The notes below the pieces were generated by a model that searched no databases, had not been told where the DNA came from, and was given only the letters and a program-made list of their open reading frames with translations. Shown one piece after another: positions 12,116 through 22,117 of a stretch of DNA of 64,000 nt (position 1 is the first letter of the stretch; every line of letters starts with the position of its first letter). The DNA lies in the NCBI RefSeq assembly GCF_032884065.1, contig NC_088863.1, forward strand, positions 64,856,790 to 64,920,789, in the 5' to 3' direction. The position numbers and the translations under genes are program-made. The DNA comes from Artemia franciscana. Lineage: Eukaryota; Arthropoda; Branchiopoda; Anostraca; Artemiidae.

Positions 12116-13709
12116 CTTTAAAAACACCCTCCCCCACAAAAAAATTCCCTTATGGAAAAATCTTCCCACGTTACCTCACTCCCAGCCCAGAAATCCCTTT
12201 CCCCCTGAAAATTATCTTTGTATACATCCCGATAGCACATAATATGGAAGAAAGGGCCGTTTCGATTGATTTCCGCCATTTCTTCTACAAGCCTTATTTT
12301 CAATTAATATACTTGGCTTTTATAAACAGGGTAGAAAAACACTTTGCATTCTAGCGTGAATTTGTGGAATTTTCTGAAGCAAGATGAACTTTTTGTATTA
12401 CTAAAGTCAGTAGGCACTGATGTGTCCGGAATAGCCCCGACTGTGCAAAAATGAGAAGGGTGTAGGGGCCAATCCCAATGGGCAAAATATTTCAGCTATT
12501 GATTCAAACAGTCACCCTTGTCACACCAGGCCACCCAGCAGACACTTCGGTCGTTTAGACATTTTTTGTGACTGCCTGCTGATACTTCATCTTGGACTCT
12601 TCAAGGCTTATAGACCAGGTTGGAATTTTACATTCTGATGCAGAGGCCCTCGCCTCTGACTCAGAAGCAATGCCTATCATGGAGAAGGCTGACGACACTC
12701 AGCACCATCTCAGCACAAGGATTAAGTAAAGTAAGATTCAAACAGCAATATTCAAAGTAAAAAAAAAAAAAAAAATTCAATTACATAAAATACTTTGGAA
12801 CACCTTAGTCAAATGGCATTGTATGTTGAAAGACCACATCCAAAAACCAGGCCTTTCACTGGTCTTTCAGTTCCACTTGTGAAATGAGGGACCAAAAGTA
12901 CGAGTTCAATATCTCTCCGATCTATCTCAACTTTATTACTAGCTCTGGAAATACAGACTTTCCACCACTTTTGCACATAAAATACACAAAATAGAACACT
13001 ATACCCATCCATGTTCGTTACAGAAGCGTATTTGTGTAGTCTCACGGACGGCTGAGGGCATTTAAACTGAAGCTTTCATTGAAAGTAGAGGGGGGTTCCT
13101 AGTTGATTAGTGCTGCTGAAAGGGCGTATCGATAATAATCCTGGAAAATGTAGACATTAAGGTGAAACTTCCAGGGGACTTTTAGATAAAACTTCAGATG
13201 TTTCAAAGAACATTATATATTTTACCTCAAAAGGTGCTGAGGGTTATTTTTAACTAATTAATTTTGTTAAAAGGGCGAATATGTAATACCTGTGGAATAG
13301 CTAAGGGTGTTAAGGTGAAACTTTAAGGATATGTTGGGGAGTATGCTCAACTAAATTAAAACACACTACATACCTGTATTTCTTCCAAAGAGCGTGTTAG
13401 CAATATCTAATGAGCGACTGAGAGTATAACATTCATATTTTCAGAGTCCCCAAAACTAATACTAAAGCTACTTTTATTACTTCTAATACTGCTAGCTGGA
13501 TTGGTTGACCGGCTGTCTTGCAATCCTTTAATGTTATTTCAATTGCAATCTTTTCTAAGAATAGTTTTACATTTTAGTCATTTAGTCAATGATTTTGAGC
13601 AGAAAACTTCCTTAAAAAGGACCTTCAAAATTAACCAATTCAAAATAATCTGCAAATAATAAACAATGCTTAAGAGATACTAACGTTAAGTTATTCTTAA
13701 ACGACTCAC

Positions 13710-13895
13710 CAGCAATAGTCGTAATCATCCATTCCAGCAAACCACCCCCACAGCCAATGCTTGAGATTTTTGTTAAACCAAACTGTCTTAATGCCTCTGC
13801 AATAAAGTCTATCATAGCAATGGAAGGGGAAATCCAGCTTAGGCCTTCATCAAAGTGGCCCTCATCGTAAAACTGCAAAATTGTTTTCCAGTCTT
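13710..13895 (-). CDS. Internal exon of methyltransferase-like gene (GCGGG motif)
   Basis: On the minus strand an acceptor TTATATATTTCAG (ending at 13896) and a donor G|GTGAGT (13709-13704) bound 186 bases, open in one frame: EDWKTILQFYDEGHFDEGLS, then WISPSIAMIDFIAEALRQFG and LTKISSIGCGGGLLEWMITT. The hydrophobic strand followed by GCGGG and LLEW is typical of the S-adenosylmethionine-binding glycine-rich loop (motif I) of class I methyltransferases. The acceptor and donor phases agree with the exons at 14021 and 8681. The protein is probably soluble; no signal or membrane segment is seen. The GCGGG loop could serve another nucleotide-binding fold, so the enzyme class is an inference. Confidence 0.8.
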
Positions 13896-14019
13896 CTGAA
13901 ATATATAATCTTTAGGCTTATAACGTTAAAAAAGGAAAATTGTTCGATACTCTTGATAGAACATAAATAGTCTTTGTTGTCACTTATTGGCGTCAGGGCC
14001 GTTTTCTATTAATACTTAC

Positions 14020-14070
14020 CTGCCCCGTTTCTGTATCCTAGACATTCGACCCTCCGCGCTTGTACAACTT
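14020..14070 (-). CDS. Probable upstream exon of the methyltransferase-like gene
   Basis: On the minus strand CAG|GTAAGTATT is an excellent donor (GT at 14019-14018). Reading back in the phase required by the next exon gives EVVQARRVECLGYRNGA, joining as RNGA-EDWKTILQFY. A stop at 14072-14074 means the acceptor must lie at or downstream of it, and AG dinucleotides at about 14071 and 14068 fit. The polypyrimidine tract is weak (TTTTTTTG about 40 bases upstream), so the start is uncertain by a few bases. Frame, donor strength and composition support a true short exon. The N-terminal exons are not found in the window. Confidence 0.6.
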
Positions 14071-17000
14071 CTTATCTTTAAAATATATTAAGAGCTTTAT
14101 AATCATACAAAAAAAGATCTAGAAGAAAAAAAATCGTCAAATTCATCAATATCATCGGAAGTTCTTTCATTTTTCTTTTTTCTTACGGTTAAACCAGTGT
14201 TGTTGTTTAATATAACAATAACTGTCATAGTCGTATAAAAGTGCTGAGCTTGGATGCCAGTGGTGGGGAAGGGGGCAAGCCCTTCAGGAAATTTGGGACT
14301 ATAAAGTAATCATAAGGAAACCAAAGAAAAGTGTGCAGAATAGAGAAAACCATGGAAGAAATGTGTATTTCCCCGTTGTTGGCTGCCTGCCAATCGATTT
14401 TATCCTTAGTAAGATAAATATAAGGTATAATTTGTGACTGAGCGACACCTTTCCAGTTTTACTTAAACATTTATTTTATATGATTTGATTGGAGTAACAA
14501 AAAAAAATCAAATTCTTCCTAGTAATGAATGATAAGTAATTAAAGGTCCTTGTCATTAACGAAAGTATAAGATCCTAACTATTGATAACATTAAATCAAA
14601 GAATCAGTTTCTTATGGTGATCCGAGACAAATTTTTGTTAAGTTTTAATTAGTGCAGTTATTAGTACACAGGAAAGTTCATATAATCATACAAAACACAA
14701 TGAAAAAAACTTTATAAGGGAATATTTATTAATCAATATGCCGTCAATTTTTGAACACCCATGAGCTGATATTTTCTGTATTTTCCCCTGAAAGATTTGT
14801 TGTTTTGGGTTTTATTATCATTTATTTCTTTCCTGGGAGTGATTGTATTTATCTAGTTGTCACTTTCAAAAGATTAAATTGTTTACAGTTATGAAGCATT
14901 TTTTTCTTATCTATAGAATTTTTGTTTTTAGGCTTCACAAAGTAAAAAACAAGTTTTTCGACTGAAAGTATGACGCAACATTAAAACTTAAAACAAACCA
15001 AAATCATTATGTAAACGAGGGGTTTGCTCCCTCCTGAAAACCGCACTCTTCACGCTACAGTTTTTAAAAAAAATGAAAAAATTAACTATTGACTAACCAA
15101 ACAAACTTTGTGTTTTAGAAGTTGTTTTAAGAAAATTTGGATGAAATTACATTTTAACATAAACAGCAAGATAATGAGGAGAGGGCAACCCCCCTCATAT
15201 ACGTAATAATTTCCTTTCGTGTTAAGTTTCAATGTTGCTCTTTATTTTCAGTTGAGAAAAACTTTATTTTTATTTTATTTCTGATCGTTTTCTTAAATAT
15301 CACCAAGATGTCTGGCCTCACATCCATGGGAAAATCTCCCTCCCCTTAGAAATATTCTCTGGAAAGTTCAATCCTGGAGAAAATTTACCCCAGACAATTA
15401 CCCTTAACATCTCCAAGCGTAAAATTGAATCAGTAAAGTGAAAGCAAGACATATAAAGGTATTCAATATAGGAATCCTGGGAAATTCATCTGGTGTAAAA
15501 CTTCCAATGAAAAATTCACCCCGTGGAAGCTTCTCGTGAACAATCCTCCTAGCAGAAAATGTGTCCTCCCCTCCCAGCCCTTAAAATGCACGCATACTTC
15601 CCAACAACAAATACTATTTGTTGGACAAAATTTATAACAAAGAAATCTTTCCCGGGAGCTCTAGAGGGTTATTTTACCTCCAAATCATAGTTATTTGGTT
15701 TTTCTATTATTGTGCACAAAATAGCTATCTCAAAATTTTGATCAGACGGTTTTAGGAAAAAAGTGGCGTGGAATGGGGCCTAGTGGTGCTCCAATTTTTT
15801 TCATTTGAAAAGAGAACTAAACTTTTCATTTCGTTTTTGTGCCCGCTCCCACGTTTTAGGCCAACTGGGTCGATGCGATCACCCCTGGAAAAAAAAAACA
15901 CGCATCCGTAGTCTTTCTTTTGGCAAAAGCAACAAAATTCTGCATTTTTGCAGATATGAGATTGAAACCACTATAGTAAGGTTCTTTGATACGCTCAATA
16001 TGATTTTGACGCTCAGTGTGATTTTCATTAAAATCCTATGACTTCTAGTGGGTCTTTCCACTTTTTTTTTTCAAAGTCACACAATATTTCTCAGGCTCGT
16101 TGCTTTTAATGGGCAAGAGTAAACTTAAGAAAACATATATATATATGGAATCGGCATAATAAGCTAATTTTCTTAAAATTAAAGTGAATATTGAGCGGGA
16201 TCACTCCTTACTTACAGTTTGTTGCCGCAAATTGTTGTGGTTATTGTGTTTTTTCTGCGTTACCAAAAGTACTGTATTCATAGAATTTTACAGTTTTATG
16301 AAATGTAACTAAACAAATAGAAAAAGTTTTTCAAGTAAAGTAAGGAGGCACTTTAAAACTTGAAAAATTTAAATTATTCTTTGGTCTTTGAAAAATCTTT
16401 TCTTTTCACATTTCAAAATTTCCTTAAAAATTCGGACAAAAGCCAAACTTCACGGTAAAGAGTGAGGAGCTGAGGAGGAGACAGCCCCCTTCATATAAAG
16501 AATAACCTGTTCAAATAGTTTTCAAACCTGTTACTTGCTTTCAGTTGAAAAGCTCCTTTTTTATTTAGTTTCCGATTGTTTTCCAAATCATACAAGGGCC
16601 TAACCAAGATGTAATTTGAGGTATCGGTCCCTTAAACCCCTGGTTAATTGCTTTTAAAATGCGTAAATCAACAATTGAGCTTTGATTAGTATCTTCCTAC
16701 GTTTAAATTTGCAGTTTCGATTTCGGATAAAATTTGGATATGCTTAAAAAATTGGCAATTAATCGCAATTTTGGTAAAAAGTCCTTGTTAATCTTACTGC
16801 TAAAGAATTTCGTTGGATGAAAAATAGCATTATTATTCTTATGGATTGAAACTCTGTAAGCATTTCAATCTTCTACATAACTGAAGCCTTTGCAACCTCT
16901 ACAATAGTATTTTCTTATCGGTAAATACAGTATATACATTTTTTTTAAATACATTGAAGAGCTTCATACAAATAGAAAAAGAAAAAATATTACCATTTAG

Positions 17001-17356
17001 AATTGCTGAAAATTAAGCACCAAGCAGTATTTGCCACCCCAAACAAATTTTCTGGTGGGATTGATTATGGCCTGGCTTGCCTTTTCCACCTCTGTGCTGT
17101 TAGGTATGGATGTAACATTTTAGCTGTACAGAGTAACATTTTAAAGTTAATTCCTTGTCCCTCCTTCTTCTTTCAATCTTTATCGTTAGCCTCATGGAGA
17201 CTAATCAGTTAGTCTATTAAAATATACTTTTTTAGGAATCTACCCTTCCCCCACCTAGACAAAGACTCAGCTCCTCAGTACATCTGATATGGAATTACAG
17301 GTCAAAAATGTATCCTAATCTCATTAAATATAAATCAAACCGTTTTTATTGAAAAA
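14071..17356. repeat. Intergenic or intronic DNA with old dispersed repeats
   Basis: No gene recognised. Copies of the GAGGAGGGGGCAACCCCCCT-type repeat lie near 15175-15310 and 16470-16590. A copy of the TATTGAGC...CTCCTTACTTACAGT repeat, also seen at 4781, lies near 16185-16245. The rest is AT-rich with C-rich patches (15310-15600). Further 5' exons of the minus-strand gene could lie here or beyond, but I see none. Confidence 0.45.
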
Positions 17357-18065
17357 CGCCCCCGGGCGTCCCCGTTGTAGTTGTGTCCCTGTGTCCCGGT
17401 CGTCATTTATATTCCCTGTGTCCCGGTCGTCATTTGTATCCCGGTGTCCCGGTCTGTATAGGCTATACATTCGTTTTTGAAATGGTATACGATGAAATAA
17501 ATTTTTGTAATTTTCCTCTTTTTTTCTTTTTAGTTTTTTTTTGGTTTTTACTTTTTTTTTTAGTTTTTTTTATTTTTTTTTTATTTTTTCTTTTTATTTT
17601 TTTTTATGTTTATTTTTTTTAGTTTTGTTTTTTTCCTTTATTTTTAATTTTTTCCTTTTTTTATTTTTTTTCTTTTTTAGTTTTTTTAGTTTTTTTATTA
17701 GTTTTTAGGTTTTTTCTTTTTAGTTTTTTTTTTGTAGTTTTTACCTTTTTTTTAGTTTTTGTTAGCTTTTTTTTACTTATGTCCTGGTCGTCATTTATAC
17801 TCCTTGTGTCCCGGTCGTCATTTGTGTCGCGGTACTTTGTTGATGGTGATTGCTAATCGAACATTCCTTGTGTCCCGGTCGCTTTCTCTTTGAGTGTCCC
17901 GCGTCATTTATATTCCCTATGTGCCGGTGTCCCGGTCGTCATTTGTGTGCCGATGTCCCAGTCTGTAATTTCGTCAGTCGAAAACATGACGTCAGTCAAC
18001 ACAGAAACATGACGTCACCTGACAGACAGACACACAGACGGACAACTTATTTTTATATATATAGA
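17357..18065 (-). mobile_element. Helitron 5' portion, 3' end missing
   Basis: Read on the minus strand it begins TCTATATATATAAAAATAAG at 18065 (GA at 18064-18065 on the plus strand), has TGACGTCA words just inside, then the GTGTCCCGGTCGTCATTTAT minisatellite and T/TTTTTAGT-type tract. It stops at 17357 in a minisatellite block without the helicase tail or the hairpin terminus. Probably truncated by deletion. Confidence 0.7.
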
Positions 18066-18210
18066 TGTGCCGGTGTCCCGGTCGTCATTTGTGTCCCGAT
18101 GTCCCGGTCTGTAATTTCGTCAGTCAAAAACATGACGTCAGTCGACACACAAACATGACGTTACTCGACAGACACACACACACACAGACAACTTATTTTT
18201 ATATATATAG

Positions 18211-18211
<1 letters not shown>
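18066..18211 (-). mobile_element. Second, tandem Helitron 5'-end unit (146 bp)
   Basis: Directly beyond the 5' end at 18065, the sequence restarts TGTGCCGGTGTCCCGGTCGT and runs through GTCAGTC and TGACGT words to another 5' end at 18210-18211, nearly repeating 17930-18065. The 5'-terminal segment is therefore duplicated head to tail, before an (AT)n tract. Confidence 0.65.

Positions 18212-18270
<59 letters not shown>
18212..18270. repeat. (AT)n between two divergent Helitron 5' ends
   Basis: AT dinucleotide run, broken once by an AA. A minus-strand 5' end abuts on the left and a plus-strand 5' end on the right. Confidence 0.9.
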
Positions 18271-18273
<3 letters not shown>

Positions 18274-18834
18274 ATATATATAAAAATAAGTTGTCTGTCT
18301 GTCTGTGGATGTGTGGATGGATGTGTCAGGTGACGTCACCTGAAAAAACTGGATTAGGTGACGTCAAAACTGAAAAAACTAAAAAAAGGCAAAAACTACA
18401 AAAAAAACTAAAAACTAATAAAAAAAATAAAAAAGCTAAAAAACTAAAAAAACTATAAAGGTAAAAACCAATAAAAAACTAAAAAAAAAACTGAAAAAAC
18501 TAAAAAAAGGCAAAAACTACAAAAAAAAACTAAAAACTAATAAGAAAAGTAAAAAAGCTAAAAAACTAAAAAAACTAAAAAAACTAAAAAAATGTAAAAA
18601 ACTAAAAAAAATAAAAAATAAAAAAAAACTAAAAAAAAGGAAAAAACTGAAAAATAAGCTAGAATAAAGGTAAAAACCAATAAAAAACTAAAAAAAAAAG
18701 GAAAAAACTAATAAATGACGACAATCAAAGAGAAAGCGACCAGGACAAAAGGAATGTTCGATTAGCAATCAACAAAGCACCGGGACACAGGGAGTATAAA
18801 TGACGACCAGGACATAAGTAAAAAAAAAAAACTA
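18271..18834 (+). mobile_element. Helitron 5' segment, first part of a composite
   Basis: Starts TCTATATATATAAAAATAAG after an A, followed by CAGGTGACGTCACCTG palindromes and a long A-rich tract built of AAAAACTAAAAAAAGG-like words. It ends with the GACGACCAGGACATAAGT block and an A-run, at ...ACTA, where the next complete element starts. It has no helicase tail and no hairpin terminus. The same segment and exit point adjoin complete elements at 24662, 42259 and 49780. Confidence 0.75.
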
Positions 18835-19760
18835 TCTATATATATAAAAATAAGTTGTCTGTGGATCTGTGGATCGTGGATCAGGTGACGTCACCTGAAA
18901 AAACTGGATCAGGTGACGTCAAAACTGAAAAAACTAAAAAAAGGCAAAAACTACAAAAAAAACTAAAAACTAATAAAAAAAATAAAAAAGCTAAAAAACT
19001 AAAAAAACTAAAAAAAGGCAAAAACTACAAAAAAAACTAAAAACTAATAAAAAAGCTAAAAAACTAAAAAAACTAAAAAAAAGGCAAAAACTACAAAAAA
19101 ACTAAAAACTAATAAAAAAAATAAAAAAGCTAAAAAACTAAAAAAACTAAAAAAAGGTAAAAAACTAAGAAATAAATAACGACCGGGACACAGGGACACA
19201 ACTACAACGGGGACACCGGGGGAAACAGGGGGATATAAATGACGACCGGGACAAAAAAACTAAAAAGAAATAAAAACTAAAAACTAATAAAAAAAACTAA
19301 AAAATCTAAAAATCTAAATAAGCTAAAAAAGAAAAAAAAAGGAAAAAAATAAAGGAGAAAAACAAAACTAAAAAACGAATGTATATACAGACCGGGACAC
19401 CGGGATACAAATGATGACCGGGACCCGGGACACAGGGAATATAAATGACGACCGGGACACAGGGACACAACTACAACGGGGACACCGGGGGAAACAGGAG
19501 GATAACCTGACAATCTATTTATATGCAAAGACAATGGGACAGCAAAGAATGTTGTATATTCGCAAGTTTTACGTAGTTAAAACCATATATATATATATAT
19601 ATTTCTATATTCACAGGTGGGACATAGGGACACAACTACAATGGCGCGTAACTATTATGGCGCGTAACGACTTACGCGCGCGGGGGGGGCTTGGGGGGGG
19701 CGCGAAGCGCCCCCACCAACTAGGTGTTGGGGTGGCGCGAAGCGCCACCCCAACAGCTAG
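18835..19760 (+). mobile_element. Complete non-autonomous Helitron, 926 bp
   Basis: TC start at 18835 and CTAG at 19757-19760 followed by T. Order: 5' palindromes with TGACGTC; A-rich filler; minisatellite (19180-19505); helicase tail, strongly shortened so that the minisatellite runs straight into ACCTGACAATCTATTTATAT (19505-19580); short (AT)n (about 19586-19602); then CTATATTCACAGGTGGGACA and the GC-rich end. The 3' end has three hairpins: GCGCGTAA/TTACGCGC (19660-19679), GGGGGCGC-GAA-GCGCCCCC (19696-19714, followed by CTAG at 19720-19723) and a 13-bp stem with GAA loop (19726-19754) two bases before the final CTAG. The same helicase-deletion junction occurs in the minus element at 39102, so the two are one subfamily. 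Confidence 0.9.
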
Positions 19761-20518
19761 TATATATATAGATATATCCCTATTTCGAGGCTGTGACATT
19801 TTTCCACTATTAATTCACTTTGGTATTTTTATGTTCAGTGGACTTTGGTTATACTGGTGGATGTAAATCAAAATTTCCAGTTAATTCAAATAGAAACATA
19901 TCAGTACGATATATATTAGAGAGTCAGGAAATTCAGCATTGGCAAGGGCTGGTTTTAGATTCTACAACCCTACAACATTATAATCAGGCAAAACCTAGTT
20001 TTGGAGAGGAAGTTTATTTTAAATTTAATTTACCGGCTATGATTCTACGTCGTTGGATTCAGCTTAGGGCGAATTGTCTTCCAATCCAGAACAGGCAAAA
20101 AACGTTCGACAAAAATAAAATGATAGTTGGTCCTGATAGGCGGTATGCATGTCCCCTTTGTAAAGATGATGAGGAAGACTTGGATCATTTTCTCCGGAAA
20201 TGCCCAGTGCTCTTGGATTTACGGGAAATTTATTTGCATGGGATTAATTCGATGCTTCCGGGTATTCTACAAAATAGTAACCCAACCACAATATTTCGAG
20301 TGGGAGTATATATAGATGAATCCTTAATAAGAAGAAAAAGTTTTATATGACTAATTTTTTTTTAGTTAGATTAGGCACTTTTTTCGTTGAATTCTGTTTT
20401 TTGTGCGTGTTCGTACTGTTGTTAATTTCCTTGCTTGTTTGTTATTTATTTATTTATATTTTTGTGTGTATATGGCCCATGGGTTTTTGAAATACACCTA
20501 TCTATCTATCTATCTATC
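19761..20518 (+). mobile_element. 5'-truncated LINE 3' end with CCHC-like finger
   Basis: An open frame (19820-20350, 176 codons) encodes the tail of a non-LTR retrotransposon polyprotein: MILRRWIQLRANCLP, then YACPLCKDDEEDLDHFLRKC, a Cys-Cys-His-Cys cluster at residues about 111-130 typical of I/Jockey-like LINE C-termini, thought to bind nucleic acid. The methionine at 19820 is incidental; the frame enters from a lost 5' part cut by the Helitron at 18835-19760. A 3' UTR follows and ends GAAATACACCTATCTATC, a (TATC)n tail at about 20498-20518, as in Jockey-type elements. The frame has no internal stop, so this copy may be fairly young. Confidence 0.75.
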
Positions 20519-20630
20519 AACTGCTTCGGTATTCTTTCTGTCTACAAGGAACCCTAATCGTAAACATTCTTGAAGTTTTTCAAAATGTTTGTTTGTTGTT
20601 TCAATTCCAATTTCTAACAACTAAGTCCAG

Positions 20631-20730
<100 letters not shown>

Positions 20731-20880
20731 TAGCTGTTGGGATGGCCCTTTGCGCCACCCCAACACCTAATTGGTGGGGGCGCTTCACGCCCCCCAATCC
20801 CCCCCGCGCGCGTAAGTCGTTACGTGCCATATTAGTTACGCGCCATTGTAGTTGTGTCCCTATGTCCCACCTGTGAATAT

Positions 20881-20976
<96 letters not shown>

Positions 20977-20995
20977 ATATTATATATATATATGT
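20881..20995. repeat. (AT)n inside the Helitron 3' UTR
   Basis: About 115 bp of AT repeat with two short breaks, lying between the helicase stop and CTATATTCACAGG of the minus-strand element, the place where every family member has an AT tract. Confidence 0.9.
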
Positions 20996-20997
20996 TT

Positions 20998-21192
20998 TTA
21001 ACTACGTAAAACTTGCAAATATACAACATTCTTTGCTGTCCCATTGTCTGTGCATATAAATAGATTGTCAGGTTTACCGACTCTTGAACATGCAACATAT
21101 AATGGTCCATGGGAAAACAATCCGTATTCAGATCTATACCTCATGATTCTAATGATTGCCCTTGAGCTTTGTTGATGGTGATTGCTAATCAA
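20998..21192 (-). pseudogene. Helitron helicase C-terminal tail
   Basis: Minus-strand frame ending [20 protein letters not shown] and TAKNVVYLQVLRS with its stop. Upstream, the [11 protein letters not shown] motif is read in another frame, and the ESCOV-type change GAATCATGAGG places a TGA after the SLE codons. The same CATGAGG variant occurs in the tails near 22440, 24980, 28815, 42855, 47670 and 50235, so it defines a subfamily that spread after the helicase was already dead. Confidence 0.8.
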
Positions 21193-22117
21193 ACATTCCC
21201 TGTGTCGCCGTCGTCATTTATATATCCCCCTGTGCCCCCCGGCGTCCCCGTTGTAGTTGTGTCCCTGTGTCCCGGTCGTCATTTATATTCCCTATGTCCT
21301 GGTCGTCATTTGTATCCCGGTGTCCCAGTCTGTGATTTCTCTTTGAGTGTCCCGGGCGTCATTTATATTCCTTGTGTCCCAGTGTCCCGGTCGTCATTTG
21401 TGTCCCGGTGTCCCGGTCTGTATATACATTAGTTTTTGAATTGATCTTTTTTATTTTTTAGTTTTTTACCTTTTTTTGTTTTTTTTTAGTTATACCTCAT
21501 GATTCTAATGATTGCCCTTGAGCTTTCTTGATGGTGATTGCTAATCGAACATTCCCTGTGTCCCCGTCGTCATTTATATATCCCCCTGTGCCCCCGGCGT
21601 CCCCGTTGTAGTTGTGTCCCTGTGTCCCGGTCGTCATTTATATTCCCTGTGTCCCGGTCGTCATTTTTATCCCGGTGTCCCAGTCTGTATATACATTCGT
21701 TTTTGAAATGGTATATGATGAAATAAATTTTTGTATTTTTCCCCTTTTTTTCTTTTTAGTTTTATTTAGTTTTATTTTTTTTAGTTTTGTTTTTCTTTTT
21801 TATTTTTCATTTTTTTTTTTACTTATGTCCTGGTCCTCATTTATACTCCCTGTGTCCCGGTCGTCATTTGTGTCCCGGTGCTTTGTTGATGGTGATTGCT
21901 ATTCGAACATTCCTTGTGTCCCGGTCGCTTTCTCTTTGAGTGTCCTGGTCGTCATTTATATTCCCTATGTGCCGGTTTCCCGGTCGTCATTTGTGTCCCG
22001 ATGTCTCGGTCTGTAATTTCGTCAGTTGAAAACATGACCTCAGTCGACACACAAACATGACGTCACTCGACAGACACACAGACACACACAGACAGACAAC
22101 TTATTTTTATATATATA

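Larger units (their letters stand above)
9022..13709 (-). other. Large intron (about 4.7 kb) of the methyltransferase-like gene
   Basis: Bounded by a GTGAGT donor (13709-13704 complement) and the TTTTTAG acceptor at 9022. It holds degenerate direct repeats around 9825-9910 and 10075-10200, the roughly 80-bp tandem repeats at 11440-11890, an old dispersed repeat at 11950-12115 and a poly(A) run near 12757. A minus-strand open frame of 78 codons at 12809-13045 shows no family I recognise. I see no further exon of the gene inside. Confidence 0.65.

Noticed and set aside
12809..13045. 78-codon minus-strand frame as a possible extra exon of the methyltransferase-like gene
   Set aside because: Exons at 13710 and 8681 already join in phase; no splice sites in the required phase were seen and no domain is recognised.
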